From assembly GCA_903882935.1 (NCBI GenBank), contig CAIRZB010000071.1, forward strand, positions 1 through 64,000: a stretch of DNA of 64,000 nucleotides, given 5' to 3'. Below, piece by piece: positions 25,063-34,883 of this stretch. The notes beneath the pieces are model-generated. The model was not told where the DNA came from, did no database searches, and saw only the letters and a list, made by a program, of their open reading frames with translations. The translations under genes were made by a program, and so were the position numbers. Source of the stretch: an uncultured Parafilimonas sp. (GTDB lineage Bacteria; Bacteroidota; Bacteroidia; Chitinophagales; Chitinophagaceae). Within the stretch, counting starts at the first letter, position 1; each line of letters starts with the position of its first letter.

Positions 25063-26220
25063 TTCATGGGCCAGAATCTCCCCCGCAATCCTTACGTCTG
25101 CATCCGTCACCGCCAATGCCCCTATGTTTGCTTTAAATTCAGCTCGCTTTGCTTCATCAAATGCTAATTTGGTTATTGCGCCAAAAAGCTTTGCCTGCGC
25201 CTCACTATCCTTCACCAAAAGGGCAGCATTTCTATCTACCAACCGTTGTGCATTTACTGTTTGGTGGTCCTCCGCCGCAAATGGGTAAGGCACAAACACC
25301 ACTGGTTTGCCTGCCACACACAGTTCGGTAACACTCATGGCACCAGAACGTGAAACAACCACGTCTGCCGCCGCATAGGCTTTATCCATATCGGTTATAA
25401 ACTCATTTACCCAAATACAGTCAAACGCCTTGCCGCGTTGTACATATGCCAACGCCGTGGCCTTGCCTGTTTGCCAAATCAACTGTAGGTTTAGCTGGTT
25501 TATATCCTGTACGTGTTGCGCCAGTACTTCGTTAATACTTTTGGCACCCAGGCTACCGCCTATGGCAAGTATCGTTGTTTTGTTTGGCTGTAAGCCGAAA
25601 AACCGCAACGCGTCGTCCCTTGTTATTGTTGACTGGGCGATAGCCTTACGGACTGGGTTGCCAGTAACCACAATTTTTGCCGCTGGAAAAAATTTTTCCA
25701 TTCCATCGCTGGCCACAAATATCTTGGTGGCCCGTTTGCCCAACAGCATATTGCTTTTGCCCGCAAAAGAATTGCTCTCGTGTATGTACGTGGGTATGTT
25801 TCGCCGCTGTGCCACACGCAATACCGGAAAACTTGAATACCCGCCTACACCAACCACCGCATCGGGCTTAAATGCACTTATAATGCTGCGCACCTGTAAA
25901 AAACTGTTGATGAGCTTAAACGGCAGTGAAATATTTTTAAGTAAAGAACTTCTGTTGAACCCCGCAATGTCAATACCTTTAATAGCATACCCCGCCTGCG
26001 GCACCCGCTCCATTTCCATCTTACCGTTGGCACCTACAAAAAGAATTTCGGCATTGGGCCGCAATTGCTTTACTGCGTTGGCTATGGCTATAGCGGGAAA
26101 GATATGGCCGCCAGTGCCACCGCCCGCAATGATGAGCCGGAAAGGGCCTGCCGATGCAATGCCCCCACCGCCCCCTAAATTGGTAGCGTTATCCTGATTA
26201 ATATCTTTTGCTTCGTTCAT
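25045..26220 (-). CDS. murG: UDP-GlcNAc:undecaprenyl-PP-MurNAc-pentapeptide GlcNAc transferase MurG
   Basis: 391 aa, GT28 family, GT-B fold, peripheral on the inner face of the membrane. Motif AGGGTGGHIFPAIAIA (residues 32-47), VGVGGYSSFPVL, IGGSLGAKSIN and VSRSGAMSVTE are all present. It turns lipid I into lipid II. The family normally begins within a few residues of the IIAGGGTGG strand; here 25 residues precede it, including NLGGGGGI (14-21) encoded by the CCCTTTAGGG-type repeat. The stop codon also lies in another copy of the repeat. Sits between ftsW and murC. Confidence 0.97.
   Translation of the reverse strand: MNEAKDINQDNATNLGGGGGIASAGPFRLIIAGGGTGGHIFPAIAIANAVKQLRPNAEILFVGANGKMEMERVPQAGYAIKGIDIAGFNRSSLLKNISLPFKLINSFLQVRSIISAFKPDAVVGVGGYSSFPVLRVAQRRNIPTYIHESNSFAGKSNMLLGKRATKIFVASDGMEKFFPAAKIVVTGNPVRKAIAQSTITRDDALRFFGLQPNKTTILAIGGSLGAKSINEVLAQHVQDINQLNLQLIWQTGKATALAYVQRGKAFDCIWVNEFITDMDKAYAAADVVVSRSGAMSVTELCVAGKPVVFVPYPFAAEDHQTVNAQRLVDRNAALLVKDSEAQAKLFGAITKLAFDEAKRAEFKANIGALAVTDADVRIAGEILAHEATTAL
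26159..26190 (-). repeat. Palindromic repeat copy inside the murG N terminus
   Basis: On the minus strand AATTTAGGGGGCGGTGGGGG, a near match to the repeat in murC, read in the same frame (N-L-G-G-G-G-G). Its AATT replaces the CCC of the left half, so the palindrome is partly degenerate. Confidence 0.6.
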
Positions 26221-26234
26221 TGTTTTACACTTGG

Positions 26235-27644
26235 TTATTTTATACCCGGTTTTGCTGCACCTTTTTGGATGAACAAAGCCCCTCCTTGGTTTTTTTCCTG
26301 CTGAATACCCTTTCCTTGCCTGGACGCACCGTCAGTATTGATGACGGGTGGGGAAGACGCTGCAACTTCAGCCTGGGGCCCACCTGCAGAGGATTGGGGT
26401 AAACCTTCCAACTGCTCTACATTTCTGGCCACACTCAAAATAATGCCGATAGCCGCACAGGTAAATAAAAACGAGCTGCCACCCATGCTTACCAAGGGTA
26501 ATGTAACACCTGTTACTGGCATTAGGCCTACAGCTACGGCCATATTTGCTGTTGCCTGTATGGCCAGCGTAAAACTTAATGCCAGCGCCAGCAACGCGCC
26601 AAACGCAAACGGGCACCGCCTGAAGATGCTGATACAGCGGTATAAAAAAACGAGGTACATAAACATAATAAACGCCCCACCCAGCAGCCCATACTCCTCA
26701 ATAATAATGTTGAATATAAAGTCGTTGTAAGCTTGTGGCAGGTAATTGCGCGCTTGGCTGTTGCCCGGCCCCAGGCCAAAAAATATACCCCCGTTGGCAA
26801 TAGCCATTTTTGCCTGCTGCAATTGGTAAGGTGTAGCGTCTTTTTTGGCATACATAAAGTCTTGCACACGCCTAACCCATGTGCCAACCCTGCCCACAGA
26901 AGTTAACGCTGTTGCCATGGATGGCTTGGCTACTGGTTTATCATCGTCTTTTTTGTGCGTGGCAACCGCAATGCCTATAATAAGCAGTACCGGCAATATG
27001 GCAATACAAATTACCCCGAGTATATGCTTAAAGCTAGCACGCCCGATAAATAGCAGCAGCAACGATGTTGCACCTGTTAACAAGGCGTTGGATAAGTTTG
27101 CAGGCATTATTAAGATACAAGTAAACGCCACAGGAACAACAAGGGGCAGAAAGCCCTTTTTAAAATCTTTAATCACCTCCTGCTTGCGGCTTAACTGCCT
27201 TGATAAATACATAAACAATGCCAGCTTGGCAAAATCGCTTGTTTGGAAAGTGAGGTTAATAACGGGTACTTTAATCCAACGGCTGCCTTCATTAATTTCA
27301 GCACCAAAAAATAACGTGTACACCAGCAACGGTATTGATATTAAAAACAATACCAACGAAACCTTTGAGTACAGCGTGTAGTTAACCAAGTGCAAAAAAT
27401 AGATCATCAACAAACCGATGATGATAAATGATATTTGTTTGAACAGATAAATTTCCGTGTTGCCATGGTTCATTTTATACGCAAGCGAACCTGTGGCACT
27501 GTATACCACCAACAGCGAACTGATGGCAAGCATTATTACAGTGCCCCATATATAACGGTCGCCTTTTGTTTTATTAAAAAGGTGCCCGCCTGCGCCGCTT
27601 ACCGCAGAAAACTGGGAAAAAAATTTATCTGTTCTCTCGTTCAT
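26235..27644 (-). CDS. ftsW: Peptidoglycan glycosyltransferase FtsW
   Basis: 469 aa, SEDS family, about ten membrane helices. Recognisable segments: LVVYSATGSLAYK, FGAEINEGSRWIKVP, GPGNSQARNYLPQAYNDFIFNIIIEEYGLLGG and MAVAVGLMPVTGVTLPLVSMGGSSFLF, the last being the FtsW/RodA signature. It polymerises lipid II with its partner FtsI at the septum. A ~65-residue polar C-terminal tail rich in Gln, Gly and Ala follows the last helix. Located between murD and murG as usual. Confidence 0.97.
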   Translation of the reverse strand: MNERTDKFFSQFSAVSGAGGHLFNKTKGDRYIWGTVIMLAISSLLVVYSATGSLAYKMNHGNTEIYLFKQISFIIIGLLMIYFLHLVNYTLYSKVSLVLFLISIPLLVYTLFFGAEINEGSRWIKVPVINLTFQTSDFAKLALFMYLSRQLSRKQEVIKDFKKGFLPLVVPVAFTCILIMPANLSNALLTGATSLLLLFIGRASFKHILGVICIAILPVLLIIGIAVATHKKDDDKPVAKPSMATALTSVGRVGTWVRRVQDFMYAKKDATPYQLQQAKMAIANGGIFFGLGPGNSQARNYLPQAYNDFIFNIIIEEYGLLGGAFIMFMYLVFLYRCISIFRRCPFAFGALLALALSFTLAIQATANMAVAVGLMPVTGVTLPLVSMGGSSFLFTCAAIGIILSVARNVEQLEGLPQSSAGGPQAEVAASSPPVINTDGASRQGKGIQQEKNQGGALFIQKGAAKPGIK

Positions 27645-27751
27645 TCGTATTTTTTACTCCCTATGCCCAAGGGCTTTTACCATGTTTATTAATGTTGGCC
27701 GAGTATTGCTTTTTCCTTATTTATTTATAGCAAACCCCATTAATTAATGCA

Positions 27752-29149
27752 TTACAGTTCCATCACGGCTTCTTTAAACTGCCGGCCCCTGTCTTCATAA
27801 TTCCTAAACAAATCAAAGCTTGCACATGCGGGGCTTAACAAAACCACATCGCCTTTTTCTGCAAGGCCGTAACATGCTTTAACAGCAGCCTTGGCACCCA
27901 TAGTGTCTGTAATAAAAGGCACCTTATCGGCAAAAGCATTGTGTATCTTTTTATTGTCAACCCCTAGGCAAACTATTGCTTTAATTTTGTGGGCAAACTC
28001 AAACAAAATACTGTAATCATTTCCCTTATCCTGCCCGCCTAAAATAAGTACCACTGGCTTATCCATACTGTCAAGCGCATACCACGTACTGTTTACGTTG
28101 GTGGCTTTACTGTCGTTAATAAATGTAATACCGCGTACCACGGCTACTTCTTCCATACGGTGTTCAAGCCCTGTTGCAGTAGTTACCGCGTCGCGAATCT
28201 TTTCTTTCCTAATACCCACCGCAACGCCGGCCAATCCTGCTGCCATAGTATTGTATTGGTTGTGTTTCCCTTTAAGGGCAAAATCGAAAATACTCATCGT
28301 TATCCGCTCCTCATTAGTTTTAATTGTCATCTCTCCGTTGGTAATCCAGGCTCCGTTAATCAGTTCGTGCTTCATGGTAAATGGCATTGGGTTAGTTAGT
28401 AAGGATATGGTTTTCAAACGCTGCATGATTACTTCGTCATCTTCGCAATAAATAAAATAATCGCCTGCCTGTTGGTTCTCAATAATCCTGAATTTACTTT
28501 TTATGTAGTTATCAAATTTGTACTCGTATCTGTCTAAATGGTCTTCTGTTATATTCAATAGCACCGCCACATCTGCCCTGAATGTTTTTATGTCATCCAA
28601 CTGGAACGAGCTTATTTCAGCAACATACCAAGGCTTCGGGTCTTCGGCAACCTGTTTGGCAAACGAATAACCAATATTGCCAACCAGTGCACAATCTAGC
28701 CCGGCGGTTTTGCACATATGGTATATAAGTGTTGTGGCGGTGCTTTTGCCATTGCTGCCTGTTATGGCAATAATTTTGCTGCTGCCCTTAAACCTGTATG
28801 CCAGCTCTATTTCACTTATTATAGGTATTCCATTTGCGCGTATCTTTTTAACCAGTTCATTCTTTTCCGGTATGCCGGGGCTTTTCATTACCTCCGTGGC
28901 CGATAGTATTTTTTCTTCGCTGTGCGTACCTTCTTCAAACGAAATACCGTTTTCAACCAATTCCTTTTTATATGCTTCTTTAATTTTCCCGCCGTCACTT
29001 ACAAACACATCATAACCGTGCTGCTTACCCAGCAAAGCGGCACCCACGCCACTCTCGCCTGCGCCGAGAATAACAAGAAAACCCCCATCCCCTAAAGGGG
29101 GGCTTTGAGCTTTGTGCTCTTTTTTGATATTTGATGAATTGTCCGTCAT
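27752..29149 (-). CDS. murD: UDP-N-acetylmuramoyl-L-alanine--D-glutamate ligase MurD
   Basis: 465 aa Mur ligase: Rossmann start FLVILGAGESGVGAALL, ATP loop AITGSNGKSTATTLI, DHLDRY, GLEHRMEEV, FINDSKATN and SPACASFDLFRNYEDRG. It adds D-Glu to UDP-MurNAc-L-Ala. As in murC and murG, the fold begins right after an in-frame palindromic repeat (residues 16-23, SPPLGDGG), and no internal ATG precedes the fold, giving an N-terminal extension of about 22 residues. Confidence 0.97.
   Translation of the reverse strand: MTDNSSNIKKEHKAQSPPLGDGGFLVILGAGESGVGAALLGKQHGYDVFVSDGGKIKEAYKKELVENGISFEEGTHSEEKILSATEVMKSPGIPEKNELVKKIRANGIPIISEIELAYRFKGSSKIIAITGSNGKSTATTLIYHMCKTAGLDCALVGNIGYSFAKQVAEDPKPWYVAEISSFQLDDIKTFRADVAVLLNITEDHLDRYEYKFDNYIKSKFRIIENQQAGDYFIYCEDDEVIMQRLKTISLLTNPMPFTMKHELINGAWITNGEMTIKTNEERITMSIFDFALKGKHNQYNTMAAGLAGVAVGIRKEKIRDAVTTATGLEHRMEEVAVVRGITFINDSKATNVNSTWYALDSMDKPVVLILGGQDKGNDYSILFEFAHKIKAIVCLGVDNKKIHNAFADKVPFITDTMGAKAAVKACYGLAEKGDVVLLSPACASFDLFRNYEDRGRQFKEAVMEL
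29078..29115 (-). repeat. Palindromic repeat copy inside the murD N terminus
   Basis: On the minus strand AAAGCCCCCCTTTAGGGG is followed by ATGGGGGTTTT. This is the best preserved copy: CCCCTTTAGGGG is a perfect 12-bp inverted repeat. It is read in frame as S-P-P-L-G-D-G-G. A degenerate opposite end (AAAGGGGGAAACG, about 29276-29288) lies near the mraY stop. Confidence 0.65.
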
Positions 29150-29308
29150 TCCGCACTTATATTTTTTTCATACTATTTTTCGCTTTTTGCCCCAGCTTTT
29201 GTTTTTCATGGCATCGTTCCTTGCGTCGCACTCTTGTGCTACATGTTTTCATTAAGCCCCAACCCATACATATTATCGTTTCCCCCTTTGCCTGCCACCC
29301 ATCGCTTG

Positions 29309-30625
29309 TTACCTTATCTTCAACGTTATAATGGATGATACCACACATAAAATGGTGATAATCCAAAACCTAAACACTATCTTATTTTCATGTATGCCTT
29401 TCTTTTGAAAATGGTGGTGCAACGGGCTCATTAAAAATATGCGCCTGCCTTCGCCGTATTTTTTCTTGGTGTATTTAAAGTAGCTCACCTGCATTATAAC
29501 ACTTAAGTTTTCCACCAAAAAAACGCCGCAAAAAATGGGTATCAACAACTCCTTACGAATAATAATTGCCAACGATGCAATGATGCCGCCCAATGCGAGG
29601 CTGCCAGTATCGCCCATAAAAACCTGTGCTGGGTATGCATTGTACCATAAAAACCCTATGCAGCCGCCCACAAAGGCCCCGATAAAAATGGAGAGTTCCC
29701 CCATGCCGGGTATGTACATTACATTTAAGTACGCCGCAAAATTTATATTACCGCTTACATACGCAAACACCCCTATACCTGCGCCTATTATGGCACTAAC
29801 GCCAGCGGCTAAACCATCCAAGCCGTCGGTTAAGTTAGCACCGTTTGACACGGCTGTAATGATAAACGTTACTATAATGATGTAAACAAGCCATGTAAAT
29901 TTTTCTGCACCCTTGCCCATCCAACTGATTAACGAGCTATAATTAAACTCATGGTTTTTTACAAAAGGTATGGTGGTAATAGGTGTTTGTACTTTTACGT
30001 ACCTAATTTTATTACCGTTGATATTATACACCGTAACGTTTGAATCTTTGGTAATTCTTTCGCCTGCGCGTAATTCGGTGCGCGAAATGTGCTGCCCAAT
30101 TATCTGCCGCTCAACTGTAACATTGCTGTTGAAATAAAGTGTTGCGCCTATTATGATACCCAACCCTATTTGGCCAATAATTTTTGACACCCCTGCTAAA
30201 CCATCTTTATCCTTTTTTTGGTACTTCTCCCCCTTGGTTTGGGCCGCCTTGCGGGCTTTTATTTTTAGGTAATCATCCAAAAAGCCAATCACACCCAGCC
30301 AAACGGTACACAGTAGCATAAGCCGCACATATACTTTGTTTAGGTCTGCAAACAGCAAAGTGGGTACCAATATGGCCAGCAGAATAATGATGCCGCCCAT
30401 GGTTGGCGTACCTTTTTTTTGCTGCTCGCCAGCCAGGCCAAGGTCGCGGACAGTTTCACCTATCTGCTTTTTCTTGAGTATGTTAATGATACGCCGGCCA
30501 TATATGGCGGCAATCACCAACGATAGCAGCACGGCCATAGCAATCCTGAATGTTTGGAATTGAAACACCCCCGCCCCGCTGAGGTTGAATTGCTGCTTTA
30601 ACCAAGTGAATAAATAGTATAACAT
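29309..30625 (-). CDS. mraY: Phospho-N-acetylmuramoyl-pentapeptide transferase MraY
   Basis: 438 aa, ten membrane helices. Motifs [44 protein letters not shown] and [12 protein letters not shown] are all present. It transfers phospho-MurNAc-pentapeptide to undecaprenyl phosphate to make lipid I. The protein is ~75 residues longer than the E. coli enzyme because of an extra segment (about residues 165-235, [21 protein letters not shown]) between helices, a feature of Bacteroidota MraY. Lies between murE and murD. Confidence 0.97.
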   Translation of the reverse strand: MLYYLFTWLKQQFNLSGAGVFQFQTFRIAMAVLLSLVIAAIYGRRIINILKKKQIGETVRDLGLAGEQQKKGTPTMGGIIILLAILVPTLLFADLNKVYVRLMLLCTVWLGVIGFLDDYLKIKARKAAQTKGEKYQKKDKDGLAGVSKIIGQIGLGIIIGATLYFNSNVTVERQIIGQHISRTELRAGERITKDSNVTVYNINGNKIRYVKVQTPITTIPFVKNHEFNYSSLISWMGKGAEKFTWLVYIIIVTFIITAVSNGANLTDGLDGLAAGVSAIIGAGIGVFAYVSGNINFAAYLNVMYIPGMGELSIFIGAFVGGCIGFLWYNAYPAQVFMGDTGSLALGGIIASLAIIIRKELLIPIFCGVFLVENLSVIMQVSYFKYTKKKYGEGRRIFLMSPLHHHFQKKGIHENKIVFRFWIITILCVVSSIITLKIR

Positions 30626-30811
30626 AGTATTTAGTTAGTAATCCATAGTCAATGGTGAATAGATCCGACCGCTATTGATAATCTCTTCCTCTTCTTTGCC
30701 ACCTCTCTAAGGCTTTTAAAATCGTTGTTATTTTCAAGTCTCTCACAAACCAAAGTCATCATATTAGCTTATCGTCCCCTGCAAACTCTTACCGCATCTC
30801 CTCCATTTCCG

Positions 30812-30848
30812 TTTCCCTTTAGGAAAGGATAGGATGGGTTTTTATTTT
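30812..30848 (+). repeat. Palindromic repeat copy at the murE 3' end
   Basis: TTTCCCTTTAGGAAA is a 15-bp imperfect palindrome followed by GGATAGGATGGGTTTTTA; it matches the murD copy in layout (CCC-TTTAGG, then a GATGGGG arm and T-run) but on the opposite strand. It touches the murE stop codon (30842-30844). The rest of the 30626-30841 spacer shows nothing else but a short ATAGTCAATGGTGAATAG motif. Confidence 0.5.
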
Positions 30849-32305
30849 CCCAACAGGTCAAACATCTCAGCCAATACTTCCTTGTCGTCAAAATGATGGC
30901 GTTCATCATTAATGATTTGGTATTTCTCGTGCCCCTTGCCAGCCAATAAAATAATATCTTCTTTATCTGCAATACTAACAGCGTACTTTATAGCCTCATG
31001 TCGGTCAACAATTGAAACCGCTTTCCTGCGGCCTGCTGAGTTTAACCCTTCTTCCATATCCTTCAATATCTCCAACGGGTCTTCAAAGCGCGGGTTGTCG
31101 CTGGTTAGTATCGTCTTGTCGCTCAATTCGCTGGCTAGGCGTGCCATCACAGGCCTTTTTGTTTTATCCCTATTACCGCCACAGCCCACCACGGTTATCA
31201 CCTGTTCATGGCCTTTACGCAGTTTTTTTATGGTAAGCAATACATTCTCCAATGCATCCGGGGTGTGGGCGTAGTCAACAATGCCTATAACTTTGCCCTT
31301 GCTTATCACGTAGTCAAAGCGCCCTTCGGCACCGCTTAACATACTCAGCACCCTTAGTACTTCGTTACTTTCTTCGCCAAGGCATACCGCCGCCCCATAA
31401 ACGGCCAACAGATTATACGCATTAAACTCCCCTATCAGCCTAAAATGAACCTCTTTGTCGTTCACCGTCATCACCAGCCCGGTAAGGGCATTCTCTAACA
31501 GCTTGCCCTTAAAATCAGCCAGGGTTTTAAGGCTGTAGTAATATTTTTTGGCCGGTGTATTTTGCAGCATCACTGTACCACGTTTGTCATCTAGGTTTGA
31601 TATGGCAAAGGCCTCGGCCGTAAGGTTGTCAAAAAAACTTTTCTTCACCCGTATGTACTCATCAAACGTTTTATGGTAGTCAAGGTGGTCGTGTGTAATG
31701 TTGCTAAACAGCGCACCGGCAAATTGCAAACCAGTTATCCGGTGCTGGTGTATCGCGTGGCTGCTGCATTCCATAAAAACATGGGAACAGCCCTCATCGG
31801 CCATTTGCTTAAGCAAGGCATTAAGGCTTACTGCATCAGGCGTTGTATGCGTTGCAGCAACTACCACATTGCCTATTTGGTTTTGCACGGTGCTTAACAA
31901 GCCACACTTATACCCTAACCCTGTAAACAATTTGTATAGCACGGTGGCTATTGTGGTTTTGCCATTGGTACCTGTTACGCCTACAAGTTTTACCCTTTGC
32001 GATGGCTCGCCATAAAAATTATGCGCAATAAAAGCCACTGCCTCGTGTGTATCGGCCACTTTAATGTAGGTTATGCCAGCGTGTAATGCAGCAGGAAACT
32101 CCTCGCAAACCACGGCAACGGCACCTTGGTTAATTGCGGTGGCAATAAAAGCATGCCCGTCGGATTTCTCGCCGCGTATGGCAACAAATGCCGAGCCTTC
32201 TGATACCTTTCGGGAATCAATTTGTATATCTGCCACCTCTGTGTCAGTACTGCCGTTTACTGACTGTAGGCGCACTTTGTACAATATGTCGCGTAGTGTT
32301 GCCAT
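30842..32305 (-). CDS. murE: UDP-MurNAc-L-Ala-D-Glu:meso-diaminopimelate ligase MurE
   Basis: 487 aa. Domains: N-terminal UDP-binding (ADIQIDSRKVSEGSAFVAIRG), ATP loop VGVTGTNGKTTIATVLYKL (residues 108-126), carbamylated-lysine region and C-terminal domain with TSDNPRFEDP. The DNPR motif marks enzymes that add meso-diaminopimelate, fitting the dapD gene in this window. Starts ATG two nucleotides after ftsI ends, so translation of the two genes is probably coupled. Confidence 0.97.
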   Translation of the reverse strand: MATLRDILYKVRLQSVNGSTDTEVADIQIDSRKVSEGSAFVAIRGEKSDGHAFIATAINQGAVAVVCEEFPAALHAGITYIKVADTHEAVAFIAHNFYGEPSQRVKLVGVTGTNGKTTIATVLYKLFTGLGYKCGLLSTVQNQIGNVVVAATHTTPDAVSLNALLKQMADEGCSHVFMECSSHAIHQHRITGLQFAGALFSNITHDHLDYHKTFDEYIRVKKSFFDNLTAEAFAISNLDDKRGTVMLQNTPAKKYYYSLKTLADFKGKLLENALTGLVMTVNDKEVHFRLIGEFNAYNLLAVYGAAVCLGEESNEVLRVLSMLSGAEGRFDYVISKGKVIGIVDYAHTPDALENVLLTIKKLRKGHEQVITVVGCGGNRDKTKRPVMARLASELSDKTILTSDNPRFEDPLEILKDMEEGLNSAGRRKAVSIVDRHEAIKYAVSIADKEDIILLAGKGHEKYQIINDERHHFDDKEVLAEMFDLLGK

Positions 32306-32307
32306 GT

Positions 32308-34419
32308 TTAATTTAATGCTATTTCTACCGGCTGGCCTTTTTTAAAGGCCATACCCGCCGCAATTGATTGATCAGTTACCCGCCCTTTGCCTTTAATACG
32401 CACCCGCAGGCCTAAACCCTCGCAAATAAATACCGCATCCTTTAGGCCAAGGCCTGCCAATTGTGGCATCAGGTTACCGCTTACTACTTTACCCTGCATC
32501 ACCGGCCTGCTGTTCTGTTTAAAAAGGCTTGCCCAGTCCGTGGCCGCACTTCCTGCGTCAGTATACGGCACACTCAATGAAGCCATAATTTTTTTTACTT
32601 CGTCCTTATGCCCCGCATAGGCATAATTTATTGTATCGCTTGTTGGGGTAACCCCAGCGGAATATTTAACGGGCGACGGTTGCTTTACATACCGTTTGTA
32701 CAGTTGGTCGGCAATATCCTTAAACACCGGCCCCGCCACCAGCGCGCCCACGTGCTTTACTGCGTGTGGTTTGTTTACTATTACCACAACACATGTGTAT
32801 TGCGGGTCCTCTGCCGGAAAATACCCCGCAAACGATGACTGGTACACCATATCAGCATACCCATTTTTACCATTGGCCACCAAGGCTGTGCCTGTTTTGC
32901 CTGCAACATTGTAAGGCGTTTTTTTAAAAAGCTTAAAAGCGGTTGACCCAGAGTCTGCGCAAACACCCCTTAAACACTCCTTTAATTGTTGCAACACCGC
33001 ATCATTACAAATTTTATCCCTCACCACCAGCGGGCTGGTTTGCTTAACTATTTTATCATCTTTTTTTACCGCGTCCATCAGGTACGGCCTCATCATGGTA
33101 CCACCGTTTGCAACGGCGTTGTACAACATGGCGGTATGCATAGGCGTAATGGCTAAGTTGTAGCCAAACGCCATCCATGGCAAAGTGGTAGAACTCCAGT
33201 TTGGCGTTCCTGGCCGGTAAACAATAGGTGGCCTTTCCCCGTATAAGTCTATGCCGGTTAATGTATCAAGCCTAAGCCATTTTAAATGGTTGGTAAACAT
33301 AGAGGGTGTTGCCGCATAACTGGTATAGGCTAGCTTTGCCATGCCCACGTTTGAACTTACTTCAAAAGCCCGTTTGGCGGTAACCAGGTTATCCTTGGCG
33401 TCGTATTCCTCTGCATCAATTACTGTTCGCCCGTTAACCTGCCATTTACCCCCTTCCAAGTTAACCATATTATTGAGCGATATTTTATTGTCAGTCAGCA
33501 TGTTCATCAACGAAACCAGCTTGAAGGTAGACCCAGGTTCAGTTGGCGTCATGGCATAGTTAAAATCCTCCCAGTAACTGCCGTCTGGCTGTTTGCCAAG
33601 GTTGGCTATCGCCTTAATTTTACCAGTTTTAACTTCCATCACAATGGCGCAGCCATGTTGCGCGTCGTTGCTCACTAGCATGTTGCCCAATGCGGTTTCT
33701 GTTATATCTTGTATATGTGTGTCAAGGGTGGTTATAATATCTTTTCCGTTCTCAGGTTCAATTTGGTAGTCTTCTTCCACCGGTATGGCTACTCCCCCCA
33801 TATACCTTACTAAGCGTTTGCCGGTGCGGCCCTTCAAAAGAGTATCGTAGGTTTGTTCCAAACCCACTTTCTGCGCATTGTCCCTATACAGGCCCACTGT
33901 TCTAAAAGCCAGCATCTTAAATGGGTTTAGGCGCTTGTTTTGCACATCGGTAATAAAGCCGCTTTTGTTTTTGCCCAACCTAACCAATGGCATTTGCTTT
34001 AAAAGCTTGTAGTTCTCAAAACTTACAGCCTTTAACAAAGGGAAATACCTGGCCCCATCATTAAAGCCATCTTTTAATAACTGTTTATATTCTGCTGCCG
34101 TTCTGTCTTTAAAAAGATTTGAAAGATCTATACTCAATGAGTCGAGGTTGGCAAAAAAACGCTTGCCGCTATTTTCACGTACCCCGTCGGCACTAAAGTC
34201 GATATATATGTCAAATTGGGGTATGGTTGTGCAAAGCATCTCGCCGTCGTTGCTGTAAATTGTACCCCTTTCGGCTTCTATTGATTCCATTTTTTGGTGC
34301 AAGCTGTCGTTCATCGTCTTCCAGTACTTGCCTTCTGCCTGTTGTATATAAAAAGCTTTTGCCATTATTGCCACGCAAATAGCCACTACCACTATATAGC
34401 TTAGGTAAACGCGCCACAA
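32308..34419 (-). CDS. ftsI: Septal transpeptidase FtsI/PBP3-like, C-terminal PASTA
   Basis: 703 aa from TTG. N-terminal single membrane helix, dimerisation domain (ERGTIYSNDGEML), transpeptidase with SxxK at 297-300 (PGSTFK), SxN at 355-357 (SSN) and KTG in VAGKTGTALV, then a PASTA domain from ~residue 635 (MPQLAGLGLKDAVFICEGLGLRVRIKGKGRV). It cross-links septal peptidoglycan with FtsW. No ATG precedes the membrane helix: the open frame upstream reads LEVKKDIL before TTG, so the real start may be TTG at 34419 or CTG at 34440; the first ATG is residue 19, inside the helix. Confidence 0.93.
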   Translation of the reverse strand: MWRVYLSYIVVVAICVAIMAKAFYIQQAEGKYWKTMNDSLHQKMESIEAERGTIYSNDGEMLCTTIPQFDIYIDFSADGVRENSGKRFFANLDSLSIDLSNLFKDRTAAEYKQLLKDGFNDGARYFPLLKAVSFENYKLLKQMPLVRLGKNKSGFITDVQNKRLNPFKMLAFRTVGLYRDNAQKVGLEQTYDTLLKGRTGKRLVRYMGGVAIPVEEDYQIEPENGKDIITTLDTHIQDITETALGNMLVSNDAQHGCAIVMEVKTGKIKAIANLGKQPDGSYWEDFNYAMTPTEPGSTFKLVSLMNMLTDNKISLNNMVNLEGGKWQVNGRTVIDAEEYDAKDNLVTAKRAFEVSSNVGMAKLAYTSYAATPSMFTNHLKWLRLDTLTGIDLYGERPPIVYRPGTPNWSSTTLPWMAFGYNLAITPMHTAMLYNAVANGGTMMRPYLMDAVKKDDKIVKQTSPLVVRDKICNDAVLQQLKECLRGVCADSGSTAFKLFKKTPYNVAGKTGTALVANGKNGYADMVYQSSFAGYFPAEDPQYTCVVVIVNKPHAVKHVGALVAGPVFKDIADQLYKRYVKQPSPVKYSAGVTPTSDTINYAYAGHKDEVKKIMASLSVPYTDAGSAATDWASLFKQNSRPVMQGKVVSGNLMPQLAGLGLKDAVFICEGLGLRVRIKGKGRVTDQSIAAGMAFKKGQPVEIALN

Positions 34420-34515
34420 TATGTCTTTTTTTACTTCCAGGGTAAATTTTTTAAACGTTATTAAAGGTTAGCACCAAGTTGCATTTGCCGTTGGGCAGCT
34501 GGCTACCAAGGCTTT

Positions 34516-34851
34516 TCATTTTTGCGCATTCCCGCCTTCCATCGTTAAATGTACAGGGGGCTGTGCCGAAAGCTTTAAGCCCAATGCCGATGCGGCTTCT
34601 GCTACCTGCGCCTGCCTGCTCTTGAAGATTTCCTCGCTTTTAAGTGTCTTATATTCGTATTTCAATTCTCTAATTTCTTTTGCGGTAATATTAATGTCTC
34701 TTATTATCTTATCAGCTTCGTGGCCGTTGGCTATATACAGTACGGCCAGGAATGCAACAAATAGAAAAAATACCAGGTTGTTAAGTATCCAGCGGTAACT
34801 AAACAGCCCTTTTAAATAAGGGAACTTTCTTTTTGTTTGTATGTTTTCCAT
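34516..34851 (-). CDS. ftsL: FtsL-like cell division protein
   Basis: 111 aa bitopic protein: basic cytoplasmic N terminus (TKRKFPYLKG), one membrane helix (LVFFLFVAFLAVLYIAN) and a periplasmic coiled coil (DINITAKEIRELKYEYKTLKSEEIFKSRQAQVAEAASALGL). This is the pattern of Bacteroidota FtsL proteins, and the position between rsmH and ftsI is the FtsL slot. It bridges FtsQ to FtsW/FtsI. Sequence similarity to E. coli FtsL is low, so the name rests on topology and synteny. Confidence 0.85.
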   Translation of the reverse strand: MENIQTKRKFPYLKGLFSYRWILNNLVFFLFVAFLAVLYIANGHEADKIIRDINITAKEIRELKYEYKTLKSEEIFKSRQAQVAEAASALGLKLSAQPPVHLTMEGGNAQK

Positions 34852-34855
34852 TGCA

Positions 34856-34883
34856 AGTTTTCAGTTTATAGTTTTCAGTTTGT
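34856..34883. repeat. Tandem AGTTTTCAGTTT repeat in the rsmH-ftsL spacer
   Basis: AGTTTTCAGTTTAT (34856-34869) is followed directly by AGTTTTCAGTTTGT (34870-34883). This is another short-unit direct repeat in a dcw spacer, close to the ftsL start codon. Confidence 0.6.
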
